From Sporosarcina sp. E16_8 (lineage in GTDB: Bacteria; Bacillota; Bacilli; Bacillales_A; Planococcaceae): a stretch of DNA of 64,000 nucleotides. This document shows, piece by piece, positions 25,948 through 33,898 of this stretch. The stretch lies in contig NZ_JADPRZ010000004.1 in the NCBI RefSeq assembly GCF_017347095.1, positions 1-64,000 on the forward strand, in the 5' to 3' direction. The position numbers and the translations under genes are program-made. Each line of letters begins with the position of its first letter. Position 1 is the stretch's first letter. Under the pieces are notes generated by a model, which had not been told where the DNA came from, made no database searches, and worked only from the letters and a program-made list of their open reading frames with translations.

Positions 25948-26928
25948 ATGTTAAGCGAATTAATAAACCCATATTATTTGCAGGTTGCAACTTTTATTTT
26001 ATTGAATATTATCCTTGGAGTTAGTATTTACATAACGCTTGGAACGGGGCAATTATCACTGGGACATGCGGGATTCATGAGTATAGGTGCATACACATCG
26101 GCTATTTTAACGCTTAATTATAATGTACCTCTTGTAATCGGTATTATTATAGCGGCTGTGTTTACAGGTTTTATCGGTGTGTTAATTGGGTTCCCTGCAC
26201 TAAGATTACAAGGCGTATACCTAGCGATCGCAACGCTTGGGTTTGGGGAAGTCATTCGAGTGCTCTTCATCAACTGGGAGGGTTTAACAAACGGTGCTAT
26301 AGGGATTCGTGGTATCCCTCATCTTGGACGAGAAATTTTGAGTTTCAGTGAAAGCTTAGGTTTTAGTCCGGGAATGATTGGATTGAAAAATAATCAGTTT
26401 GTAAGTTTAGCGGTTTTTCTTGTGTTACTGATTATTAGTATAGGAGTTATTTGGTTCTTTATCAGACAGAGTAATTCTAGAATAGGGCGTGCATTTGCTT
26501 CTATAAAGATGGATGAAGAGGCGTCGGAAGCGATGGGCATTAACATTACATACTATAAGATTCTAGCATTCGGTCAAGGTGCGCTACTTGCCGGATTTGC
26601 AGGGGCGTTATATGCGCATTTAACGGCGTATATTAGTCCATCGGATTTTGGTTATCATCGTGCTGTTGAGATTCTGATATTTGCAATATTTGGGGGGAGT
26701 GAAGTTATTTGGGGACCGATATTTGGTGCTATTTTCCTTTCAACAATGCCGGAATTTCTACGTGTTATCAGCGAGTATCGCTTCATGATTTACGGTGCAC
26801 TCCTCGTACTTATGATGGCATTCCGACCACAGGGGCTTATTGATACGAATGTCGTCAATTGGATCAAACGTCCAAGATTAAAGAAAAAGGAGGGAAAACA
26901 TGGTACTGGAAATAAAAAAGATAAGTAA
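25948..26928 (+). CDS. livM: Branched-chain amino acid ABC transporter permease LivM
   Basis: 326 residues with multiple membrane helices. Signatures are GTGQLSLGHAGFMSIGAYTSAI, FPALRLQGVYLAIATLGFGEVIR and GRAFASIKMDEEASEAMGIN. A longer frame starts at 25891 inside livH, but the ATG at 25948 has AAAGGGGTGATTAT before it. The 3' end overlaps the LivG start by 29 bp. Confidence 0.93.
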   Translation: MLSELINPYYLQVATFILLNIILGVSIYITLGTGQLSLGHAGFMSIGAYTSAILTLNYNVPLVIGIIIAAVFTGFIGVLIGFPALRLQGVYLAIATLGFGEVIRVLFINWEGLTNGAIGIRGIPHLGREILSFSESLGFSPGMIGLKNNQFVSLAVFLVLLIISIGVIWFFIRQSNSRIGRAFASIKMDEEASEAMGINITYYKILAFGQGALLAGFAGALYAHLTAYISPSDFGYHRAVEILIFAIFGGSEVIWGPIFGAIFLSTMPEFLRVISEYRFMIYGALLVLMMAFRPQGLIDTNVVNWIKRPRLKKKEGKHGTGNKKDK

Positions 26929-27673
26929 AAACTTTGGTGGAATTCAAGCGTTGACCGATGTTTCATTTTCAATAGAACAAGGAGAAGTACTGGGCTTGAT
27001 TGGGCCAAACGGTGCTGGGAAAACAACAATGTTCAATATGATTACCGCCATGTTTCCCCCTAGTTCTGGTGAAATAGGATTCTTGGGCCAATCGCTTTCA
27101 GGTTTGAAACCGCATGAAATTACGAAACGAGGAATTTGCCGTACTTTCCAAAATATTCGGCTCTTTTCAGAGCTAACTGTTCGCGAAAATGTGATGGTGG
27201 GAAATCACTGCCGCCTCACTACGGGTGTTTTGCAAAGCGTATTTCGGACGAAATATCAAAAGCAAGAAGAGGAAAACGTATTAAGAAATTCGGATGAGAT
27301 TCTAGAAATTGTTGGGTTGTCAGAATTTGGCCAGACAATCGCGAAAAATCTATCTTACGGTCAGCAACGTAGATTGGAAATTGCAAGAGCTTTGGCAAGT
27401 CGACCACAATTATTGCTTCTTGACGAGCCGGCCGCAGGAATGAATGAAAAAGAAACAAATGATTTATTTGATTTGATCAAGAAAATTCAAGCGCTAAACA
27501 TAACTATTTTATTAATCGAACATGATATGCCACTCGTTATGCGAATTTGTAGCCGTATTGTTGTATTGAACTTTGGAAAGAAAATTGCAGAAGGCACGCC
27601 GAGCAGTATTCAAAACAATAAAGAAGTAATTGAAGCCTACCTCGGGGTTGAGGAGGAAGATGAGCTTGCTTAA
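26900..27673 (+). CDS. livG: Branched-chain amino acid ABC transporter ATPase LivG
   Basis: 257 residues. Walker A GPNGAGKTT, signature LSYGQQRRLEIARAL, Walker B LLLLDEPAAGMNE and the switch His in LIEHDM. The insert between Walker A and the signature with FQNIRLFSELTVRENVMVGNH is typical of LivG. It starts behind AAGGAGGGAAAAC and overlaps both neighbours, so translation is coupled. Confidence 0.95.
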   Translation: MVLEIKKISKNFGGIQALTDVSFSIEQGEVLGLIGPNGAGKTTMFNMITAMFPPSSGEIGFLGQSLSGLKPHEITKRGICRTFQNIRLFSELTVRENVMVGNHCRLTTGVLQSVFRTKYQKQEEENVLRNSDEILEIVGLSEFGQTIAKNLSYGQQRRLEIARALASRPQLLLLDEPAAGMNEKETNDLFDLIKKIQALNITILLIEHDMPLVMRICSRIVVLNFGKKIAEGTPSSIQNNKEVIEAYLGVEEEDELA

Positions 27674-28367
27674 ACTACAGAATGTCAGTACTTTCTATGA
27701 TAAGATCCAGGCATTGAGAAGCGTTGACGTAACGGTTAAAGAGGGTACGATTGTAACGATCCTTGGTGCAAATGGTGCTGGGAAAACAACAATGATGAAC
27801 ACGATTGCAGGTTTGTTAAAACCAAAAGAAGGTAGTATTCAATACTTGGGTAAGGATGTAACTGGACTACGACCTGACCAACTTTTGAGAAAAGGGTTGG
27901 CTTTAGTTCCAGAAGGACGAGGTATTTTAGCTTCCATGACTGTTTTAGAAAACTTGGAAATGGGTGCCTATCATCGAAATGACGCTGAAGTAAATGCTGA
28001 TCTCGAAAAGGCGATGGATCGGTTCCCGATATTAAGGGAAAGACAATCTCAGCTAGGTGGAACATTGTCTGGTGGACAACAGCAAATGCTGGCAATTGCG
28101 CGGGTAATTATGTCTAAACCCAAGTTGCTTTTACTCGATGAACCATCGATGGGACTGGCCCCGCTAATCGTAGCAGATATCTTTAAAATCATTAAAGAGA
28201 TTAATGAAGCGGGAACGACTGTTTTGTTGGTTGAACAAAATGCGCGTCAGGCTCTAAAAGTTGCGGATTATGGCTATGTGCTGGAGACAGGTAAAGTGGT
28301 CGCGAGCGGTAACGCGAAAGAGCTGTTGCAAGATGATACAATTAAAAAGGCTTATCTAGGGCATTAA
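27660..28367 (+). CDS. livF: Branched-chain amino acid ABC transporter ATPase LivF
   Basis: 235 residues. Walker A GANGAGKTT, signature LSGGQQQMLAIARVIMS, Walker B LLLLDEPSMGLAP and switch His replaced by Gln in LVEQN, as is usual for LivF. The ATG at 27660, behind GAGGAGGAAG, starts inside the last codons of livG (14-bp overlap). Last gene of the operon, closed by a terminator at 28386. Confidence 0.95.
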   Translation: MSLLKLQNVSTFYDKIQALRSVDVTVKEGTIVTILGANGAGKTTMMNTIAGLLKPKEGSIQYLGKDVTGLRPDQLLRKGLALVPEGRGILASMTVLENLEMGAYHRNDAEVNADLEKAMDRFPILRERQSQLGGTLSGGQQQMLAIARVIMSKPKLLLLDEPSMGLAPLIVADIFKIIKEINEAGTTVLLVEQNARQALKVADYGYVLETGKVVASGNAKELLQDDTIKKAYLGH

Positions 28368-28385
28368 TTAATAAATAAGTTTGAC

Positions 28386-28418
28386 AAAAAACGGTAGCGA
28401 TTTCAGCTACCGTTTTTT
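28386..28418 (+). terminator. Operon terminator
   Basis: AAAAAACGGTAGC/GCTACCGTTTTTT stem after livF. Confidence 0.9.
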
Positions 28419-28561
28419 GTGTGGTATACGAACATCGATTAGTTTTGAGAAAATCCTTCAAAAGTAGAGGCATCCTATTCAAATTTAAAGCTATAAATTT
28501 TTCCGAGTAAATTCGTCTATGTAGACCAAGCTATGTAAAATGGAAAGGACTGTGTAGGGGT

Positions 28562-29832
28562 TTGAAAAAAGTGAGTGTGTTTTTGGGTGTACTAGCAATT
28601 TCCATCGTATTGTTAGTGTGGTCACCTATGCAGATAACAAGTCAGCCACATTCTTTTGTTTCAAAAGATAACAGCAACATGGAAAATGTAAATGGAATTG
28701 TAGAAGAATCACTGCAAATTTATACCATTAAGATGGTTAAGAATGCAGAAATTCTAGGGGATATGACAGGTTTTTTTGAATATGTGGGTACCGCCGCAGT
28801 TGGACAGCATTTTAAAATTGTAGGGGAAAATGATCGTTATTTTTACGTGAATTTTGGGAGAGGTACCGGGTTTGTCAAAAAAGAAGATACTGTAAAAGTG
28901 AAAGCGGAAAAACTGGTCAAGTACCACAATCCGAACTAACGAATGAAAGCTTTATTACAAAAAATGACGTTGTAGTCTATGATTCAAATCAGGATTATAA
29001 CCTTGGTGTGATTAGAGCAAACATGCGGTTTCCGATTGTAAAGGAAACAGATGAATGGTATGTCGTCGACTTTATTGGGTAGCTTGGATACGTTGAGAAG
29101 GAAAAAGTGGTGAAGGATAAAGGTGTAGTGGCGATTATGTATCACCATTTTCTAAGAAAAGAAGAAAATAAAAAGTTTTCAGAAGCCAGTACTACAATTC
29201 AACCAGTGGAATTTGAGTTGCAAATGAAATACTTGCAAGAAGAAGGATACGTTACGATTGATATGAATACATTAGAGAAGTATTTATTAAATCGGATCAA
29301 TCTTCCAGGAAAAGTGGTTGTTATCACGATGGATGATGGTTTGAAGTCGAACGTGGTATACGCAGCACCTATTTTGCGGAAATATGGCTTTAAAGCAAAT
29401 ATTTTTCTAATTACGAGTCGTGTGAAAGAACATGACCAATCTTGGAATGCGGATACCATTGTTTCGGTAAGTACACATGAAATGGAGGCCAATAAAGATG
29501 TGTTTGCGTATCACGGGCATACGCATGACATGCATTATTTTAATGGTCGCCTAAGTGCAATGAACTTTCTACCTTATGATGAAGCTCTTGCAGATTTGAA
29601 GAGAAATAAGAATTTTTTAGCTAAAAACGGTTTTAACACAACCCATTTCGCTTATCCTATTGGATCGAACTTTCTTCAGTCGCAATCACTGCTAATAGAT
29701 TCTGGGTTCACCACAGCCTTTACGACAAGGAAGGGCTATAACAAGGTGGGAGATAACCCGTTATTATTTAAAAGGTGAAATATCGGGCCCGGTATGACGA
29801 TGGAAAAATTCGTCGGGATATTGAACAGATGA
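28562..29832 (+). pseudogene. SH3-domain/polysaccharide deacetylase-like protein, broken three times
   Basis: Starts with a TTG behind AGGGG and an N-terminal signal-anchor (MKKVSVFLGVLAISIVLLVW). Two SH3-like repeats follow. The frame breaks near 28905-28912, and the second repeat (VVVYDSNQDYNLG ... FPIVKETDEWYVVDFIG) continues in another frame. A TAG at 29080-29082 and a TGA at 29776-29778 interrupt it further. The catalytic part (29107-29778) has VVITMDDGLKSN and YHGHTHDMHYF, deacetylase (NodB-like) motifs. Restoring all three lesions gives one protein of about 420 residues. Its cell-wall deacetylase activity has presumably been lost. Confidence 0.75.
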
Positions 29833-29861
29833 ACTTATTCGGTGTTGTTAAGGAATATGGA

Positions 29862-29896
29862 ATCCTCCCGATTATTATATTCGAGAGGATTTTTTT
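29862..29896 (+). terminator. Terminator
   Basis: ATCCTCCCGA pairs with TCGAGAGGAT (one mismatch), followed by a T-run, downstream of the deacetylase pseudogene. Confidence 0.8.
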
Positions 29897-29954
29897 GTTG
29901 CGAGAATTGGACATAATGCTTACAACTCCCTATGACCCATAAATGTCTAGGTAT

Positions 29955-30245
29955 TTTGTCGTATCACACACGTTAGTTACTCACAATATAGAACAGTTTT
30001 GGAGAACTATATTTACCTTTAACAAATAGAAAGGTAGTGAAGTTCATGTTTGAACTCTAAAGTATTCCATGGAATCTCATCATGCCATTGAATGTACTTC
30101 AATTCATTTCGATGATTATTGCACCCTTTGATGTCATCTGCCATTCGCGGACGAACGGTCCATTTATCATGTGGATATGGGGCTTTTTCCGGAGGGGGTA
30201 AAACAACGTATAGGTCTTACGCAGGCGATTGTCCATAAACCCAAA
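29955..30245 (+). pseudogene. Degenerate copy of the PLDc_N-ABC ATPase module
   Basis: Sequence from about 29966 to 30170 is clearly related to 33613-33825: ACACACGTT, a shared leader, and a run encoding RRTNGPFIMWI, all in the same order. From about 30195 it jumps to a sequence matching the ATPase signature region of the 33895 gene (KQRxGLxQAIxHKPK). The intervening roughly 500 bp are deleted. Frame is lost by stops such as TAA near 30058. This is a decayed duplicate of the intact operon 3.7 kb downstream. Confidence 0.75.
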
Positions 30246-30248
30246 AAA

Positions 30249-30290
30249 CTGTGCACCATTCACATTATAAGAATGGTGCACAGCTTTTTT
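30249..30290. terminator. Bidirectional terminator
   Basis: A 13-bp perfect stem (CTGTGCACCATTC and complement) with A-run before and T-run after. Confidence 0.85.
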
Positions 30291-30291
30291 A

Positions 30292-30537
30292 CTATTTTTT
30301 AAGTCCAGGGCCGAGAAATTTCTCTTCGCTGGATGAATTACTTTTGGAATCGTGATGATGTTTCTCTTCCCGTTCTTCCAATTTTAAATCTTCCAGAGGA
30401 ATAGAGTCGACAGTTTTCATATCTTCATGCATATCGTAAATGCTTTCCTTATCAGTTCGGAGGTTTTCAGGATTATCCATGTATGGCCCTTCAGCATCCT
30501 TTCGGTCACGTTCAGTAAATACATTTTTGTTAGTCAT
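30292..30537 (-). CDS. Small acidic hydrophilic protein (paralogue of 36384 gene)
   Basis: 81 residues, highly charged, probably unstructured (RDRKDAEGPYMDNPENL, then a His/Ser/Glu-rich tail). It shares the pattern ENL..(D)..DMK.VD.IPLE(D/E)LK with the 61-aa protein at 36384-36569. AAAGGAG lies ten bases before the ATG; a TTG one codon upstream is an alternative start. It ends at a shared terminator. Function unknown; context with YflT and CsbD genes hints at stress-related expression. Confidence 0.65.
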   Translation of the reverse strand: MTNKNVFTERDRKDAEGPYMDNPENLRTDKESIYDMHEDMKTVDSIPLEDLKLEEREEKHHHDSKSNSSSEEKFLGPGLKK

Positions 30538-30642
30538 CAAAATCAGACTCCTTTCATCTTCGAGTTTGCCGTGGAATATTCTCCTGTTCTTATATATTCA
30601 CTCTTTTACGGAAACTAAACATCCAATTTGATGGAGCAGTGC

Positions 30643-30667
30643 GTTTCTTAATGGTTTTGATGGGTAC
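30643..30667 (+). promoter_or_regulatory. Candidate SigB promoter
   Basis: GTTTCT, 13 bases, then GGGTAC, close to the general-stress consensus GTTTAA-N13-GGGTAT, about 45 bp before the YflT-type gene start. Confidence 0.55.
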
Positions 30668-30713
30668 AATAAGAAATAAAGGCAATATCATCGAAAAGGA
30701 GGGGGTATGTAAA

Positions 30714-31169
30714 ATGGAAAACAAGAAGTACTTAGTTACATTCCATTCCATAGATACAGTTTTATATAAAATTACAGAACTGAAAGCGCAAGGCTATGAT
30801 GAAAGTGATATGTATGCCGTTACAAATGAAGAAGATAATATTTCAATGCTCCGGGGACAGACCGATGCTGAACTCCTCGGTAGAGTAGATGAAAATTGGT
30901 TAGGTTGTTTTCAACTATTCTTGAGCGGTGAAGAACCAATTCTGAATGCTTTTTCACGCATGGGGTTTTCAGAACAGCAAATTAGGGGCTATTTCAAAGA
31001 AGTTAAAAGTGGTGGCGTTGCTCTAGTCGTTAAAAGTAAGGCACTGGATGAGATGGATAGTAGTACAGAACGTGGCCTGAGTGGAGAACCATTGGATGCT
31101 CAAGATGGAAACCAACAAATGATTGATAATGACGGGACGGTCCCACGCCTCAATACAAGAAACTTATGA
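30714..31169 (+). CDS. General stress protein 17M-like (YflT family)
   Basis: 151 residues. The N-terminal domain (NKKYLVTFHSIDTVLYKITELKAQGYDESDMYAVTNEEDNIS) matches the YflT/heat-induced stress protein family. The C-terminal tail is hydrophilic with Glu/Asp/Asn. A longer frame opens at 30639, but the ATG at 30714 has AAAGGAGGGGG upstream. A SigB-like promoter precedes it, in line with family expression during general stress. Molecular function unknown. Confidence 0.85.
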   Translation: MENKKYLVTFHSIDTVLYKITELKAQGYDESDMYAVTNEEDNISMLRGQTDAELLGRVDENWLGCFQLFLSGEEPILNAFSRMGFSEQQIRGYFKEVKSGGVALVVKSKALDEMDSSTERGLSGEPLDAQDGNQQMIDNDGTVPRLNTRNL

Positions 31170-31178
31170 TGGGTAGAA

Positions 31179-31218
31179 AGACGACTGTTTACTAATTGGA
31201 AACAGCCGTCTAATTTTT
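31179..31218 (+). terminator. Terminator
   Basis: AGACGACTGTTT pairs with AAACAGCCGTCT (one mismatch), then AATTTTT, after the YflT gene. Confidence 0.75.
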
Positions 31219-31542
31219 AAAAGATAAGAAATTATAATTTTTTCATCTGGAGCGTTGTCTAGTCTCTCGAGTTGCTTGTGCTGATATTATTTAGTTGTCT
31301 ATTATGGTCTTGGGGCTGCCATTACAGTTTGGTGTGTTGCCCTACCAGTTTCACGAAATTTACATCAGCCCCTTAAGTGGTTTCACACTCCCACAATAAA
31401 TTAAAACCCCCCTTCGTCTAAAAAGGGAGGCATACAGTCAGATAATCAAAATAGGGATGCATAGTGACACGCTTATTTCTATTTCTTATCAGATATGGAC
31501 TTATAACTATCACTGTTTAACAGAAGACTTTCTATTTTAAAA
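31219..31542. other. Intergenic region with minus-strand terminator
   Basis: No gene seen. CCCCCCTT at 31407 pairs with AAGGGAGG at 31423, and on the minus strand a run of Ts follows, suiting a terminator for the CsbD gene about 110 bp away. Confidence 0.5.
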
Positions 31543-31737
31543 TTATCTATTGTTATTATCGGAAATTTTATCTTTTAGTTCTCCGATTTTCTTTTGCGCT
31601 TCGCCTTTCAACTTATCAAACTTACCTTCAGCTTGTAGTGATGGGTTATTTGTGGCATTACCAATTTGATCCTTTGCTTCACCTTTCACTTTATTTACTG
31701 TGCTTTTGACTTTGTCTGAGAAACTATCGCTTGTCAT
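31543..31737 (-). CDS. CsbD-family general stress protein
   Basis: 64 residues. The CsbD pattern KVKSTVNKVKGEAKDQIGNATNNPSLQAEGKFDKLKGEAQKKIGELKDK is complete, alternating Lys/Glu/Asp with Gly. CsbD-like proteins are small, hydrophilic, abundant under stress, and of unknown mechanism. ATG behind GGAGGCTTTACA. A perfect SigB-type promoter lies upstream (31773-31797). A longer, repeat-expanded relative is at 37287. Confidence 0.88.
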   Translation of the reverse strand: MTSDSFSDKVKSTVNKVKGEAKDQIGNATNNPSLQAEGKFDKLKGEAQKKIGELKDKISDNNNR

Positions 31738-31772
31738 TGTAAAGCCTCCTTTTTATTCTTGTTAGGTAACAG

Positions 31773-31797
31773 ATACCCCTTTGGAAAAACATTAAAC
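31773..31797 (-). promoter_or_regulatory. SigB promoter of the CsbD gene
   Basis: On the minus strand GTTTAA, 13 bases, GGGTAT: an exact match to the Bacillus SigB consensus, 36 bp before the start codon. Confidence 0.8.
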
Positions 31798-31812
31798 ATG
31801 GAAGAAAAACAT

Positions 31813-31857
31813 AAAAAGGCAATTGTGCATGTCGAAAAGACAACACAATTGCCTTTT
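31813..31857 (-). terminator. Terminator of the flagellin gene
   Basis: AAAAGGCAATTGTG/CACAATTGCCTTTT, a long stem that touches the flagellin stop codon. Confidence 0.85.
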
Positions 31858-32671
31858 ATTGTTTTAACAGCTGTAGCACAGATTGGGCTTGTTGCATGTG
31901 CATAGCGAGGATATATTGGCCAGCCTGAAGTAGAATGTTTGCTTTCGTGAGTGCCATCATTTCCTTTGCGATGTCGACATCACGTATGCGGGAATCGGCG
32001 GCAATTAAGTTTTCTTCCATGACGAGTGTATTGTTGTACGCATGTTCAAGCCGGTTTGTATAGGCACCTATTCTAGATCGTTCCGAGGATACGTTTTTAA
32101 TTGCATTGTCGAGTAATCCAATTGCATCATTGGCCTGGGATTGGGTTGAAATCGATGCGTCAGACAAACCGAGTGTCTTGGCACTCATATCGCCTATGGA
32201 AAATTCAATTGATTGGCCGGCATTCGCCCCAGCTTGAATTTTCAAGGAGGAGCGTGAACCGTCTAACAGTGGCAATGTGTTGAATTCTGTGTCTTTTGAA
32301 GTACGAGTGATTTCCTTTTTTAGTTCTACAAATTCGAGAGAGAGGGCTTTACGGTCGGAATCTGTCAAGGTTCCATTGGCAGCCTGGACGCTCAGTTCAC
32401 GCATCCGTTGCAGTATGGCGTGTGTTTCATTTAAAGCACCTTCAGCTGTTTGGAATAGGGAAATACCGTCTTGGATGTTGCGTCCCGCCATCGATAGACC
32501 TCGGATTTGCGCACGCATTTTCTCGGAAATCGCAAGGCCTGCTGGATTGCCTGCAGCTCTGTTTATGCGCATGCCTGAAGACAATCGCTCCATCGACCGC
32601 ATTACTTGATTGTTTTGCATAGTCATATTGCGAATGATATTCATTCCTGTCGCCTGCCACATGCCAAGCAT
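31856..32671 (-). CDS. Flagellin (short, orphan)
   Basis: 271 residues, the length of a compact flagellin with both conserved coiled-coil ends and almost no surface domain. The N-terminal D0/D1 region has NQVMRSMERLSSGMRINRAAGNPAGLAISEKMRAQIRGL and GALNETHAILQRMRELSVQAANGT. The C-terminal D1/D0 region has RIRDVDIAKEMMALTKANILLQAGQYILA and ends LQLLKQ. No other flagellar genes lie nearby. It starts behind AGAGGGGG and has a SigD-like promoter. The N-terminus begins MLGMWQATGMNIIRN, somewhat unusual compared with MRINHNIAALN. Confidence 0.9.
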   Translation of the reverse strand: MLGMWQATGMNIIRNMTMQNNQVMRSMERLSSGMRINRAAGNPAGLAISEKMRAQIRGLSMAGRNIQDGISLFQTAEGALNETHAILQRMRELSVQAANGTLTDSDRKALSLEFVELKKEITRTSKDTEFNTLPLLDGSRSSLKIQAGANAGQSIEFSIGDMSAKTLGLSDASISTQSQANDAIGLLDNAIKNVSSERSRIGAYTNRLEHAYNNTLVMEENLIAADSRIRDVDIAKEMMALTKANILLQAGQYILAMHMQQAQSVLQLLKQ

Positions 32672-32695
32672 GGCACAACCCCCTCTTTATACACT

Positions 32696-32721
32696 GTATC
32701 GGTAATAACTGAAGGTTATTA
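32696..32721 (-). promoter_or_regulatory. Candidate SigD (flagellar) promoter
   Basis: On the minus strand TAAT, about 14-15 bases, then ACCGATAC, close to the SigD consensus TAAA-N15-GCCGATAT, just upstream of the flagellin gene. Confidence 0.55.
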
Positions 32722-32840
32722 ATATATGATCTTAATCATGATTGAAATATGAAAAAAAGGAGTATGCAATAGAAAATGGGTATTTGATCAGAATAAGTAA
32801 CTAAAATGATTGAACAACTTAATTATAGGGGGCGAAATGA

Positions 32841-33241
32841 GTGCTTGCATTTAAAAATGTGTTAAAGATTTATGCTGGTGGTAAAAAAGCTGTAGATAAT
32901 TTAGATTTACATATAAATGCAGGTGAATTTATCGTCTTTATTGGTCCGAGTGGTTGTGGAAAGACGACGACTATGAAGATGATCAATGGAGAAAACATTA
33001 TGGAAAAGAATATTGTACAATTGCGGCGGGAGCATTCATAGGTGGTGGAGGACTAGGCTCTATTATTATTCGCGGGACGAATGTAACAGATGGAGCATCT
33101 ATTATTTTGGCCGGAGCAATTCCAACAGCATTAATGGCGGTCATCGCAGACCTCTTTATGGGATGGCTCGAACGTGTTTTATATCCAGCATACAGGAAGG
33201 CTGGAGCAAAACAATCATCATCACCGAATACAGTGGCATGA
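32841..33241 (+). pseudogene. Collapsed opuC-type osmoprotectant transporter remnant
   Basis: The first 50 codons from GTG 32841 encode the start of a glycine betaine/choline ABC ATPase ([26 protein letters not shown], Walker [10 protein letters not shown]). The sequence then jumps, near 32985-33015, into the C-terminal end of an OpuC-type permease in another frame ([18 protein letters not shown] ... DLFMGWLERVLYPAYRK, ending 33241). Everything between, including most of the ATPase, binding protein and permease, has been deleted. No functional product is expected. Confidence 0.8.
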
Positions 33242-33337
33242 AATACCCCCCTTTCTTTGAGGGAATAAAAGGCTTAAAATTCCTGGGATAGGAATGAAGA
33301 AGCAATTTCATATGAGCGAAATGGAGGGGATGAAGAG

Positions 33338-33559
33338 ATGATCGGCAACTTTAATGTGCGGAAAGAAATAGTAGAAGATACGCCAAATGAAACGTTACAC
33401 TTTGAGTTGACGTTGGACGGCAAGGAATATCAAGGACATTATAAAGAGGATGAAGTGAGCTGGTTTCAAATACAGCCGGATCAAGAAAATCATGAAATGT
33501 AGCTTGTAGATTTGGAAGCTGAAGTAAGAAAGCGTATTAAAGAGTGGAAAGAAGATTGA
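33338..33559 (+). pseudogene. Broken paralogue of the 37891 gene
   Basis: Starts ATG behind GGAGGGGATGAAGAG and encodes MIGNFNVRKEIVED ... LTLDGKEYQGHYKEDEVSWFQ, matching the protein at 37891-38112 over its full length, but an in-frame TAG at 33500-33502 truncates it before the C-terminal KRIKEWKED. About 55 of 73 codons would still be read. Confidence 0.75.
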
Positions 33560-33580
33560 ATTAAATCGACATGTGATTGA

Positions 33581-33611
33581 AGACTACCTAGTAATTATGT
33601 AGTCTTTTTTT
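33581..33611 (+). terminator. Terminator
   Basis: AGACTAC/GTAGTCT stem with a T-run, after the broken paralogue. Confidence 0.8.
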
Positions 33612-33697
33612 CATATTACACACGTTTGTTATATACAATGTAGAACAGTCTTGGTAAACTGGATTTACCATTAACTATTAGAAAGGTTGTGAGATTT

Positions 33698-33898
33698 ATG
33701 GCTGAGCTTGCGAATATTCCTTGGAATCTTATTATGCCTTTGATTGTACTTCAATTCATTTTGATGATTGTTGCACTCGTAGATGTCATTCGTCATAGGC
33801 GGACGAACGGTCCATTTATCATGTGGATTTTCATCATCGTTCTGGGCAATTTAATTGGATCAATTCTATACTTCATCTTTGGGAGGCGGCAAGTATGA
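33698..33898 (+). CDS. PLDc_N-domain small membrane protein
   Basis: 66 residues with two membrane helices (about 9-31, 42-62). The segment PLIVLQFILMIVALVDVIRHRRTNGP and WIFIIVLGNLIGSILYFIFGRR matches the phospholipase D-nuclease N-terminal (PLDc_N) membrane module. A start at 33689 is too close to AAAGG; the ATG at 33698 is preferred. It overlaps the ABC ATPase start (ATGA), as in Bacillus operons pairing this module with an ABC exporter. Role unknown. Confidence 0.88.
   Translation: MAELANIPWNLIMPLIVLQFILMIVALVDVIRHRRTNGPFIMWIFIIVLGNLIGSILYFIFGRRQV

Noticed and set aside
23812-28367. liv operon as an urtABCDE urea transporter
   Set aside because: Gene order is shared, but there is no adjacent urease gene and no feature that separates urea from amino acid substrates; left as the liv-type family.
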